A DNA stretch of 64,000 bases from JAPLST01 sp964397565 (lineage in GTDB: Bacteria; Auribacterota; UBA3054; JAPLST01): NCBI GenBank assembly GCA_964397565.1, contig CAYNJC010000015.1:1-64000 (forward strand), in the 5' to 3' direction. The notes below the pieces were generated by a model that saw only the letters and a program-made list of their open reading frames with translations, was not told the origin of the DNA and did not search any database. Of the stretch, positions 42,788-50,069 are shown piece by piece (the first letter of the stretch is position 1; every line of letters starts with the position of its first letter). The position numbers were made by a program, and so were the translations under genes.

Positions 42788-44137
42788 TTAGGCGGGTATT
42801 TGTTGATGACATACGCTGGATTCCTCGACGACTTCAGACTGTTCCTTGTCGGCGAAGCACGTTTCACAGAATACTTCATCTCCTTCGTCGCTATTGTGCA
42901 TAAGCGCTCCGTCAAAATATTCGAGACAACCGGCGCAGCAAACGTATTCCTCCAGGCATGATTCGCAGACATCTTTGGTGCCATCGCTGATGTTCACGGT
43001 GGTCAAGCTATTTGCGGCTACATGCTCTTCACACACATCGCACATGACGAACAACCGACCGGCGCACTCGTCACAATAATCGTGATCTTTGACAACTGTG
43101 CAATCATCGTTGGAGAATGTTTCACCGCAGTTATGGCAGATGAAGTAGCGCTCGTAGAAGCAATCACTGCAATACGGATCATCATCGCCCCAATATATAT
43201 CGTCCTCGCCAATACGGCCACCGCAGGATGTGCAATTGGTGCCTTCGGCTTCCGGGCGATTACCGTTGATGGATTGCAGCGTGTATTCATCCGATTTGTT
43301 CGAGATGCGCAGCACGTCATTGTCCACATATGAGCCGTAGCAGAGCGTGTCCATATACGGCACATAATCCGCCACATGCATGGTGACATCAAACCGATCA
43401 CACAGCGAGCCCTTGTTAATGATCTTGTTCTTGAGGGCCCAGGTGCGGAAGCGGTTGATAATTGATTCGCAAATGCAAGCTGTTCCATTACCGATCTTCT
43501 CCTCGCAGCAGCCTTCGTTATGCCGCGTGTCGCCAATCACAATGTAGATGCGATCCAACATGCGTTCACTCTTGTCCGATGTCCACAATAATGCCCTGGC
43601 ACGCAATTCCATTTCGCAGTTACCGTCGTTGGTGGGAACAGACAGCATACGACGCTCAGTCACCAATGCCACCTTGTCAGGATTGATGGAGTAGAAGTGG
43701 GTGTACTTGGCGCTGTTGCCGGACATGCATGATGTTGGGCCAATGCGATAGAAATCGGAGATGGCCTGACCGGTGAGGATGATGAATTCAGGCGGCATGG
43801 AATCGGCAAATTCTACGATGCGAAAGACGTAGCCGCAGAGCGCGTTCAACAGATTATCCTTCAAGTCATCCTTGCCGATGCCACATTGCCGGCGAATATA
43901 CTTGCCGAGGGTGGTACGGATACGCTTTACGGTATCGAGCATGTGGCTGGGGTACTTGGCATAGGAAACCTTGCCGATCTCCTCTTGGGAATAGGAGAGG
44001 AAGTGATGATGAGGGTCAGTGCGGATGGTGGTGAGGATGTTGGCGATGGCGTGTTTTTCCTGATCGGAAAAGCCGTTGTTGAGGGCGAGCTGCAAACCAC
44101 GAATGAGGCGGACGCGATCATAGAGTAATTTGTGCAT
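42788..44137 (-). CDS. Phage/plasmid-type protein with multiple zinc ribbons
   Basis: 449 residues from the ATG at 44137, with GGAG 6 bases upstream. The first 270 residues show the pattern of a phage protein family of unknown function: GPTSCMSG, then YSINPDKVALVTE, then RARALLWTSD and MLDRIYIVIGDTRHNEGC. The last 150 residues contain at least five CxxC-type knuckles (CTSCGGRI, CSDC, CHNCGE, CDECAG, CDVCEE, CESC, CAGC, CETC), enough for several zinc sites. It likely binds nucleic acid or protein. It follows copy 3 of the shared promoter. Confidence 0.7.
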   Translation of the reverse strand: MHKLLYDRVRLIRGLQLALNNGFSDQEKHAIANILTTIRTDPHHHFLSYSQEEIGKVSYAKYPSHMLDTVKRIRTTLGKYIRRQCGIGKDDLKDNLLNALCGYVFRIVEFADSMPPEFIILTGQAISDFYRIGPTSCMSGNSAKYTHFYSINPDKVALVTERRMLSVPTNDGNCEMELRARALLWTSDKSERMLDRIYIVIGDTRHNEGCCEEKIGNGTACICESIINRFRTWALKNKIINKGSLCDRFDVTMHVADYVPYMDTLCYGSYVDNDVLRISNKSDEYTLQSINGNRPEAEGTNCTSCGGRIGEDDIYWGDDDPYCSDCFYERYFICHNCGETFSNDDCTVVKDHDYCDECAGRLFVMCDVCEEHVAANSLTTVNISDGTKDVCESCLEEYVCCAGCLEYFDGALMHNSDEGDEVFCETCFADKEQSEVVEESSVCHQQIPA

Positions 44138-44274
44138 GGGGGGCTCCAAATATGTTGAAATGTGCGGAACGGGATAGGTTGAAAAGTGTACACGGAGATG
44201 CACCCAAATGGCGATCAGCACGTAGATGCAATCGCCAATGTGCGGGATGTGAAGAGGCTGTGGCCCCTTCAATT

Positions 44275-44303
44275 GTAATAACGCAAATCGGGGTGAGATT
44301 AAG
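44275..44303 (-). promoter_or_regulatory. Shared MGE promoter, copy 3
   Basis: On the minus strand: CTTAAT (44303-44298), 17 bases ending TTGCGT, TATTAC (44280-44275). It serves the zinc-ribbon gene that starts at 44137 and probably the peptidase gene after it. Confidence 0.65.
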
Positions 44304-44433
44304 CGCGGTATGGCGGTATTCACTTGCCATGAGCCTTGCCGGCAATCTGACGAACAAGGCCTGCAACAATTGCGTCTACACCGATTGCGCCTACGACGCG
44401 CGCAAATCGGCATCACAAATCGGCATGGTAGTC

Positions 44434-44462
44434 TTGACACCGACACCCCAAAATGGTATTAT
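44434..44462 (+). promoter_or_regulatory. Promoter of the PEP-CTERM gene
   Basis: TTGACA at 44434-44439, 17 bases, TATTAT at 44457-44462. Transcription would begin near 44469, about 83 bases before the chosen ATG. Confidence 0.65.
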
Positions 44463-44551
44463 ATTATGTCCGCATAACGTTGTATAAGCGTTGCGATTGC
44501 AGGCGCACGCTCTATGTTCCGGTATATCACGAACTAATACAAGGGATATTT

Positions 44552-45442
44552 ATGTCAGAGCTATCACCGGTTGAATTAGCCAGTATGCAGCAAGGCGTGA
44601 CCGAACAGCCAAAAATGCTCTTTGTGACCCAGCACAACGGCACCAAGACGGACGGCACGAGTGCGGCCATTCCTGCCGTATTGCTGAAGCCGATCCGCAT
44701 CGGCGCCTGCTTGCTGGCCATGGCAGGCTTTGTCCACGCGAACCTCATCGTCAACGGCAGCTTCGAGTCCGGAGACACCAGCTTTTCCAGCGACTATTCA
44801 TATTGTCCCACCCCTGTTGTTCCTCCTAGGGTTATCAATGAGGCAGAATACGGGATCATCCAGAGCCTCAACCAAGCCCATTCCGCGTGGGCCGCGTTAG
44901 GCAGTCTCGCCGCGCAGAGCGGCGTGAACTATTTCGTAGCCAATGGCGCGCCGGACAACGAGCTCTCCCCGTGGATGCAGGACGTCACCGTGAATCCCGA
45001 GGACGTGGTCATCAGCTCGAGCAACGCGCCCATCTACTACCGTTTCCAAGCCTATATCGCCAGCGTTTATCCCGACGGCGCCCAGCCTCAGCTCGCCTTC
45101 GAGATGAGCTTTAATGACGACGGCCGTTGGCAGTCGCTCACCACGTCCACCGCGCCGACGAATGCCTACCAGTGGTTTCTCACCTACCGCGATGGCTACT
45201 TCGTGACCGCTCCCAGCAACATTAGTTTCCGCCTGCGCAACACAGTGACGGATGCGTTCGGCAACGACCTCGCTGTTGACAGCATCTATTTCGGTTGCTC
45301 GACCAACGCGCCGGCCTATGGCTCGAACCCGATCAACAGCATCGGCGCGATCACGGGTATCCCCGAGCCCGGCACATGGGCCGCGGCCTTGTTCGCCGGC
45401 ACGGCTGGTTACGTCCGCTCGCGCCGGCGCCACCAAGGCTGA
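44552..45442 (+). CDS. PEP-CTERM sorted extracellular protein
   Basis: 296 residues. The C terminus is a PEP-CTERM signal: IPEPGTWAAALFAGTAGYV followed by RSRRR, recognised by exosortase for surface sorting. LVNGSFESGDTSF begins the mature domain, and FRLRNTVTDAFGNDLAVDSI ends a beta-sandwich of the carbohydrate-binding style. The signal peptide (LKPIRIGACLLAMAGFVHA) begins only at residue 44; the 43 residues before it are hydrophilic, which is unusual. A start at an internal TTG near 44681 would give a normal signal, but it has no ribosome site. A strong promoter lies upstream and a terminator downstream. Confidence 0.82.
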   Translation: MSELSPVELASMQQGVTEQPKMLFVTQHNGTKTDGTSAAIPAVLLKPIRIGACLLAMAGFVHANLIVNGSFESGDTSFSSDYSYCPTPVVPPRVINEAEYGIIQSLNQAHSAWAALGSLAAQSGVNYFVANGAPDNELSPWMQDVTVNPEDVVISSSNAPIYYRFQAYIASVYPDGAQPQLAFEMSFNDDGRWQSLTTSTAPTNAYQWFLTYRDGYFVTAPSNISFRLRNTVTDAFGNDLAVDSIYFGCSTNAPAYGSNPINSIGAITGIPEPGTWAAALFAGTAGYVRSRRRHQG

Positions 45443-45492
45443 TTGCTGATTGAAGATCGGAACGCAGCGGGCCGGGCGATAATGAACACATA

Positions 45493-45527
45493 AAAGGCGG
45501 TCTCTCCTCATCCGGGAGACCGCCTTT
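45493..45527 (+). terminator. Rho-independent terminator, family member 1
   Basis: AAAGGCGGTCTC pairs with GAGACCGCCTTT over 12 bp with an 11-base loop. A-rich and T-rich ends suit both strands, so it can serve the PEP-CTERM gene and the converging annealing-protein gene. Two relatives lie at 49317-49346 and 54132-54161. Confidence 0.8.
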
Positions 45528-45547
45528 CAGCATTGGCAACGTTTCTG

Positions 45548-46129
45548 TCACGCCGCTTTGCCTTGCTGCTGGCCTTGCGCAATCGCCTCCCGCAGTTCCT
45601 TCTCCAACTTTGCCAATCCAGTATCGCGCAAGCCTTTGGTACCGTTCGGATACTGCACCTTGAACGCGGCCTTCTGTTCAGCACTCAATTGACCGGCAAG
45701 CTCTGACAGCAATTTGATCTTGGCTTTCCGGTCGAGAATGGTGTCAAGGGATGCACCCGCGCCATTGCCTGCTTCGCCCGGCTGGGACGGTTGATTTGCT
45801 TGCGCCGTGGCGACTTCTTCGGCGCTGGCAATGGCGGTATCCACGCCAATGCCCAACATCCCCAGCGCCCTGCCAACCGCACTGGTTTCGCAGTTCTCGA
45901 TGTAGCTGGTCCGGTTGACATAGTTGCTGTCCTGCTTCTCGAAGGCATGACCGGTCGCAATTACCCGGCCACTTTCATCCTTCACCACCGCCTGCATCAA
46001 CACCACGCCATCTGCATTTGACAGGATCGCAGTCTCAATGCTCCACTGTGGGTGCAATTGGCGAAAGGCTTTGATGCGCTCGGCCACTTCGACATAGCCC
46101 TTGCCGTCAATCATGATCGTCTTCAGCAT
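45548..46129 (-). CDS. ERF/Rad52-like single-strand annealing or ssDNA-binding protein
   Basis: 193 residues. RIKAFRQLHPQWSIETAI, then GRVIATGHAFEK and SYIENCETSAVGRALGMLGI (about 75-95) match the phage ERF-type recombinase pattern, where an IEnxETSAxGRAL motif is central. A linker and a Lys/Gln-rich C terminus follow. These proteins coat and anneal single strands during phage or plasmid recombination. GAGGAG lies 5 bases before the ATG. It is 2 bases after the RecE-like exonuclease gene, the classic partner. A decayed copy of its 3' end occurs at 54165-54317. Confidence 0.78.
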   Translation of the reverse strand: MLKTIMIDGKGYVEVAERIKAFRQLHPQWSIETAILSNADGVVLMQAVVKDESGRVIATGHAFEKQDSNYVNRTSYIENCETSAVGRALGMLGIGVDTAIASAEEVATAQANQPSQPGEAGNGAGASLDTILDRKAKIKLLSELAGQLSAEQKAAFKVQYPNGTKGLRDTGLAKLEKELREAIAQGQQQGKAA

Positions 46130-46131
46130 AT

Positions 46132-46929
46132 CTACTCCTCAATGTTGTACCACTCGGGCAGTGGCAATTCGGTTAGACCAGGTGGTAATCCTGGCCATAA
46201 ATTACTCTTCTTGCATTCAGCAAACACCTTCGTTGCATTTTGACAATCGCGCCATCCTATATCCAGTGCGTCTTCTGACAAATAGTATACGCCACAGTCA
46301 AATGGCGGCTCAGGCTCTACGGCAATGAACAGGAACAAATCAACTGCTCTACCGCCTACCACCTCTATACCATGACTATACCATGCCGCCTGAATATGGT
46401 AGCCATACTGTGCCACCGATTTCTGGAATGCCCTGGCCGATGCATCACGCGTACTTTTCAGGTCAATGGCGATCAACCGGTCTTTGTTTTCCAGTAACGC
46501 ATCAGGTCGGCATTTGCATTCAACATTTGTGATTTTGTCATTCCAGAAATATGACATTTCCACTTCCGGTGACTTGGCAAACAATTTGGCGGCGGTGGCA
46601 TTGCGCATAACACCATCACGCATACCGGTCACGATGGCATAGTCATTGGCATTCAGAATATTCTTACCGGCATTGTCAGTGGCGAATGCTTTGTATTCCT
46701 TGGTACGCTTGTCCAGATCGGATAAGGTATAATTCGTGGCAAAAGCATCCGGTTCGAGTACCGCGGCATGAAATGCTGTGCCAAGATCAAAGCAACGTTT
46801 TTGTTCAGTGACGCCATCCAGGACACGACATTTGAACAATGATGGACGTTGACGCAAGAGCCGGATGCCACTTGATCCAAGAGCAGGATGGGCATGGTAT
46901 TCGGCAGACGTGATATTCAACTTGGGCAT
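46132..46929 (-). CDS. RecE-like PD-(D/E)XK exonuclease
   Basis: 265 residues, similar to phage exonuclease VIII-type nucleases. LGTAFHAAVLEP gives His54, CRPDALL gives Asp143, IAIDLKST gives Asp156 and Lys158, and QYGYHIQAAWY supplies the Gln/Tyr motif. It should digest one strand of duplex DNA from the end, leaving a tail for the annealing protein encoded right after it. GGAG lies 7 bases before the ATG. A 24-base perfect palindrome lies 36 bases upstream and is a likely operator. Confidence 0.85.
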   Translation of the reverse strand: MPKLNITSAEYHAHPALGSSGIRLLRQRPSLFKCRVLDGVTEQKRCFDLGTAFHAAVLEPDAFATNYTLSDLDKRTKEYKAFATDNAGKNILNANDYAIVTGMRDGVMRNATAAKLFAKSPEVEMSYFWNDKITNVECKCRPDALLENKDRLIAIDLKSTRDASARAFQKSVAQYGYHIQAAWYSHGIEVVGGRAVDLFLFIAVEPEPPFDCGVYYLSEDALDIGWRDCQNATKVFAECKKSNLWPGLPPGLTELPLPEWYNIEE

Positions 46930-46964
46930 CGGTGTTCTCCAGAGGGTTGTATATTGTTGAATGA

Positions 46965-46988
46965 AATTAATATCTGCAGATATTAATT
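46965..46988. promoter_or_regulatory. 24-bp perfect palindrome, probable operator
   Basis: AATTAATATCTGCAGATATTAATT reads the same on both strands across all 24 bases, centred on CTGCAG. It lies between the tRNA-like gene and the exonuclease start. A dimeric repressor controlling the recombination genes is the simplest explanation. Confidence 0.55.
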
Positions 46989-47020
46989 ATTCCTGAAAAG
47001 TGAGCAGACCACAATAGAAG

Positions 47021-47117
47021 TGGCCACCGCGAGTCGATTTGAACGACTATTTCCTTGTTGAGACAAGGTGTTCTATGTGCATGCCGATACTGCACAATCC
47101 ATTTAAACTACGCGGTG
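47021..47117 (-). tRNA. tRNA-like gene, closest to tRNA-Glu(CUC), with D-loop hairpin insert
   Basis: On the minus strand a 7-bp acceptor stem (CACCGCG with CGCGGTG), discriminator G and encoded CCA are perfect. The T arm is perfect (AGTCG, loop TTCAAAT, CGACT). TA fills positions 8-9. A D stem GTTT/GAAC with GG in its loop and an anticodon stem CCTTG/CAAGG complete a cloverleaf. Two things are odd. A 21-base hairpin (TGTGCA...TGCACA) sits in the D loop; without it the length is exactly 76. The anticodon loop has six bases, TCTCAA, where seven are expected. With anticodon CTC it would be a glutamate tRNA. It may be decayed, or a tRNA mimic. Confidence 0.5.
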
Positions 47118-47131
47118 CTCACATTGTCGTA

Positions 47132-47407
47132 TCAAGCGGCGGACATATTGGTGATGGGGTGGTCATGTACGGCTTCATTATTGCCAGTGATGGTTGGCAG
47201 CAGATCATAATTGGCTGTGTGGAGGGCATCATCGGCAGTTTGCTGCAATGCATCAAACTCCTCGTCACTCAGCCAGACGAATGCATCACGGTCGGCATCC
47301 AATAATAACCGACCGCCATAAGTGCCCTCGAACATGCCGCTGAAGCCGTACCATTGCTCATCAGATATGAACATCTGGACGATTTGTTGGGCTGTCAGTA
47401 CTTGCAT
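47132..47407 (-). CDS. Small acidic protein
   Basis: 91 residues from the ATG at 47407, chosen because GGAG lies 6 bases upstream; an ATG at 47419 is in frame. The product is acidic, with MQVLTAQQIVQMFISDEQWY and LLLDADRDAFVWLSDEEFDA. I do not recognise it. The style is that of small phage proteins. It overlaps the end of the membrane-protein gene and ends 14 bases before the tRNA-like gene, all on one strand. Confidence 0.6.
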   Translation of the reverse strand: MQVLTAQQIVQMFISDEQWYGFSGMFEGTYGGRLLLDADRDAFVWLSDEEFDALQQTADDALHTANYDLLPTITGNNEAVHDHPITNMSAA

Positions 47408-47822
47408 GGTGGTCTCCATCGGTCATGGCGCTGCGGAATGAATCAACAGTTTGGCGCAAGGTGTTTTTCATCCGGCGCTCATTAAAATAGTCAATCGTGT
47501 CAATGTACAACGATACAATGCCACCGGCGACGATCAGGATGATGCCGATGTACATCAATGCGCCACCGATGAACGGGACGGAATTGAGCAGGATGAGCAG
47601 GATCGACCCGAGAACGAGCGTGCCGATGGTGCGGGGAAAACGGGAGAGCATGGCACTGAGAAGCGGCGCGGTCTTCTGAATGCTGAGCGCGATGGCATGA
47701 ACGGTGCGCAAGACACAGTTCCCGAGTGACTGGAGCAGGGTGGGTTTGCTGCGGGGCTGGGCATTGTCGTTACACATGTGAGCGGACGTGCCCATGTCCG
47801 CGTGCGTGGTGGTATTGAGCAT
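47361..47822 (-). CDS. Small two-helix membrane protein
   Basis: 153 residues, AAGGA 7 bases before the ATG. Two hydrophobic segments (RTIGTLVLGSILLILLNSVP, GGALMYIGIILIVAGGIVSL) form a hairpin in the membrane, with soluble ends. I recognise no family. The order promoter copy 4, hairpin, this gene, small acidic gene, tRNA-like gene suggests one transcript. Confidence 0.6.
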   Translation of the reverse strand: MLNTTTHADMGTSAHMCNDNAQPRSKPTLLQSLGNCVLRTVHAIALSIQKTAPLLSAMLSRFPRTIGTLVLGSILLILLNSVPFIGGALMYIGIILIVAGGIVSLYIDTIDYFNERRMKNTLRQTVDSFRSAMTDGDHHASTDSPTNRPDVHI

Positions 47823-47907
47823 AGTGATTCCTTGTGTGGAAGGATGAACAGGTAAGGGCAGAGCAACGTGAAACTGCGGGTGAGGACGGACGCTGCACGT
47901 AGTTTTT

Positions 47908-47923
47908 GTAGCATTTCTGCTAC
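47908..47923 (-). promoter_or_regulatory. Small hairpin at a transcript 5' end
   Basis: GTAGCA and TGCTAC form a perfect 6-bp stem with a 4-base loop, immediately downstream of the -10 box of promoter copy 4. It could be an operator half-site pair or protect the RNA 5' end. Confidence 0.4.
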
Positions 47924-47927
47924 ATAT

Positions 47928-47956
47928 ATTATAACGCGAAAACGGCGGGGATTAAG
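47928..47956 (-). promoter_or_regulatory. Shared MGE promoter, copy 4
   Basis: On the minus strand: CTTAAT (47956-47951), 17 bases ending TCGCGT, TATAAT (47933-47928). It has the same layout as copies 1-3 with one change (TTGCGT to TCGCGT). Confidence 0.65.
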
Positions 47957-48075
47957 TGCGGGTGGTGCGGGTGGTGCGCTTTGACGGCTGTAGAATCGGT
48001 GCGTCATTTGTGCTGTGCCGAAGAATATGCTACTATAAAACATGCGTTGATGGCCAATAATTGCAGAGGAAAACG

Positions 48076-49257
48076 ATGCGAATGAGAATTATGCTAGTGC
48101 TCGCGCTGAGCGCGTTCACCACCTTCGCCGCCGTGACAGTCACGAATGTCACCGCCATCGCGTCCCCCGGGGCTGTCGTGACGATCAGTTATGATTTGGC
48201 CAGTGCCAGTGCGCTGACCAATGCCGTGGGCGTCAGCATTTCCACCAATGGCGGAGTGACGTTTTTCAGCACCTGCACGAATTTCACCGGCGACGTGGGC
48301 AACAATGTGGCCACCGGCACGGCCAAGCTGATTATCTGGGCTGCCCGGGAAGACACGTTGCCGATCGGCGTGTATTCCAACACGCGCGTGCGGTTGCGGG
48401 CGTCGGACAGCATGGCGTTGATTCCGGCCAGCGCGTTCGCCATGGGCAACTGCATACTCGCCAGTGAGGGCTGGCCAGATGAACTTCCGGTGCACACAGT
48501 CATGGTCAGCGCGTTTTACATGGACAAATGTGAGGTGACGTCGCAGCAGTGGTTTGAGGTGAGAAACTGGGCGCTTGCGAATGGCTACACGTTTGGCGCG
48601 GGTTCCGGCAAAGCGGTGAACCATCCGGTGCAGACCGTCAGTTGGCATGATTGCGTCAAGTGGTGCAATGCGCGTAGCGAGAAAGAAGGGCTGACGCCGT
48701 GCTATTATACCAACATGGCGCAGACACTGGTGTACCGCGGCGGGTCAGCGAATCTTTCAAATGAATGGGTGAACTGGAACGTGAACGGCTATCGCTTGCC
48801 GACTGAGGCGGAGTGGGAGAAGGCAGCGCGCGGCGGGCTGAGTGGCCGCCGCTTTCCATGGAACGACTTAAATATAACGCACACCAACGCGAATTACCAT
48901 AGTTCTGCCAGCTACCCTTATGACACAAGCGCGACGCGCGAATATAATCCCGCTTTCACCAATGCGCCATCGCCCTACACCAGCCCAGTGGGCTATTTTG
49001 CACCGAACGGGTACGGGTTGTATGACATGGCGGGGGATGTGTGGGAATGGTGCTGGGACTGGTACGACGGCACTTGGTACAGCACCGGGGGTGCGACGCA
49101 GAATGACACACACGGGTCTGGAAGTGGCACGTATCGCGTGCTGCGCGGCGGCGGTTGGGGCTCCGACGCGTACTTCTGTCGCGTCGCGTTTCGCAACTAC
49201 TACACTCCGGACCGCTCGATCTACTCCTTTGGGTTTCGGTGTGTGCGGGGGCTGTAG
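48076..49257 (+). CDS. Secreted SUMF1/FGE-fold protein, copy 1
   Basis: 393 residues from the ATG at 48076, with AGAGG upstream; a TTG at 48061 is less likely. A signal peptide (residues 1-18) precedes a beta domain of about 100 residues. The formylglycine-generating-enzyme fold follows: MALIPASAFAMGN, VMVSAFYMDKCEVTSQQWFE, YRLPTEAEWEKAARGG, GLYDMAGDVWEWCWDW, RVLRGGGW and GFRCVRG. Only one of the two catalytic Cys positions of true FGE seems kept (YFCRVAFR), so sulfatase activation is doubtful. It may act in binding or in another oxidation. A paralogue lies at 52867-54069. Confidence 0.88.
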   Translation: MRMRIMLVLALSAFTTFAAVTVTNVTAIASPGAVVTISYDLASASALTNAVGVSISTNGGVTFFSTCTNFTGDVGNNVATGTAKLIIWAAREDTLPIGVYSNTRVRLRASDSMALIPASAFAMGNCILASEGWPDELPVHTVMVSAFYMDKCEVTSQQWFEVRNWALANGYTFGAGSGKAVNHPVQTVSWHDCVKWCNARSEKEGLTPCYYTNMAQTLVYRGGSANLSNEWVNWNVNGYRLPTEAEWEKAARGGLSGRRFPWNDLNITHTNANYHSSASYPYDTSATREYNPAFTNAPSPYTSPVGYFAPNGYGLYDMAGDVWEWCWDWYDGTWYSTGGATQNDTHGSGSGTYRVLRGGGWGSDAYFCRVAFRNYYTPDRSIYSFGFRCVRGL

Positions 49258-49316
49258 GAAATGCTGAACGCAGAACGCCGAATGCGATGACGGGCAGTTG
49301 GCGATGATGAACATCT

Positions 49317-49346
49317 AAAAAGGCGGTCTTGCAGGGCCGCCTTTTT
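49317..49346 (+). terminator. Rho-independent terminator, family member 2
   Basis: AAAAAGGCGG pairs with CCGCCTTTTT, with a 10-base loop. GATGAACATCTAAA just before it also occurs before the terminator at 54132, so the homology extends beyond the stem. Confidence 0.8.
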
Positions 49347-49447
49347 CATTTATGCCATTCTTTCCGGTCATTGCGGTGCTTTGCGTCAATGTGGAATGTT
49401 GAGATGACTGCCGCCCAATGTTATCGGCAGGATTAAGCACGTCATGT

Positions 49448-49918
49448 TCACCGCGCTGACGCTGGTCCGACAACCAACGCGCTGCTGTTGGACGGGCAGG
49501 CATCCATCCACGTTATTGTTGCCGTCCATCCACGCGATTTGCAGGCTCTCCCCAGCAATTTCTCCAATCTGCGGCGGGCTGCGTGGATGTTGTCCGGGGT
49601 ATTGGCTGCCGCCTCGATCGATTGTTGGGCCTGGCGCATTGCCGCATCGCGCAGGTCGGATTCACGCTCTTGGCCGGCGCATAGCCCCCGTTGCACATCG
49701 TACGTCTTGGTCTTCTGATGATCCACCCTGGCCTGCAATACGGTCGGCATAGGCAGTTGCAAAGACATCTGCTTGTGCGTCTCATCCGCATTGATGATTG
49801 CCTTCGTCAGATCAACGCCAATAAGGGCATCGCCTTTGACCACCCATGCGCCCCTGACCCACCGCAGCCATCCGCCTTGGCGCGCTTCCAATACATCGGC
49901 CACACGGATATTGAGCAT
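49448..49918 (-). pseudogene. 5'-truncated DUF4230 protein gene
   Basis: The 156 residues match the later part of DUF4230 proteins: GDALIGVDLTKA, then LQLPMPTVLQARVDHQKT, and a helix of Ala, Gln and Arg residues near the end. Matching sequence continues upstream of the first ATG (IKKIAELA just before it), but a stop codon cuts the frame near 49968, and the usual N-terminal membrane anchor is missing. The lost end lies directly beside the promoter of the next plus-strand gene, so that gene may have been joined on by recombination. It could still be translated from the ATG at 49918. Confidence 0.6.
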
Positions 49919-49959
49919 GGCGAGTTCGGCGATCTTCTTGATCGACGGAACCAGAGACC

Positions 49960-49988
49960 TTGTAATTCAACAAGGAATGTGCCATAAT
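49960..49988 (+). promoter_or_regulatory. Promoter of the Ig-like/lamin-tail gene
   Basis: TTGTAA at 49960-49965, 17 bases, CATAAT at 49983-49988. Transcription would begin near 49995, so the RNA would start with the repeated leader element. Confidence 0.55.
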
Positions 49989-49998
49989 GGTTGAAGCG

Positions 49999-50041
49999 TA
50001 GTTAACAAACACTAGTGTACACGAAACCGGTGGCGAAACAA
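49999..50041 (+). promoter_or_regulatory. Repeated leader element, copy 2
   Basis: This is the counterpart of 12-54, 34 of 43 bases identical, without gaps. Here it has stops in all relevant frames, so it is not coding. It lies between the promoter and the ATG at 50070. Confidence 0.5.
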
Positions 50042-50069
50042 TGCTACCTATCAATATCAAAGGATAATG

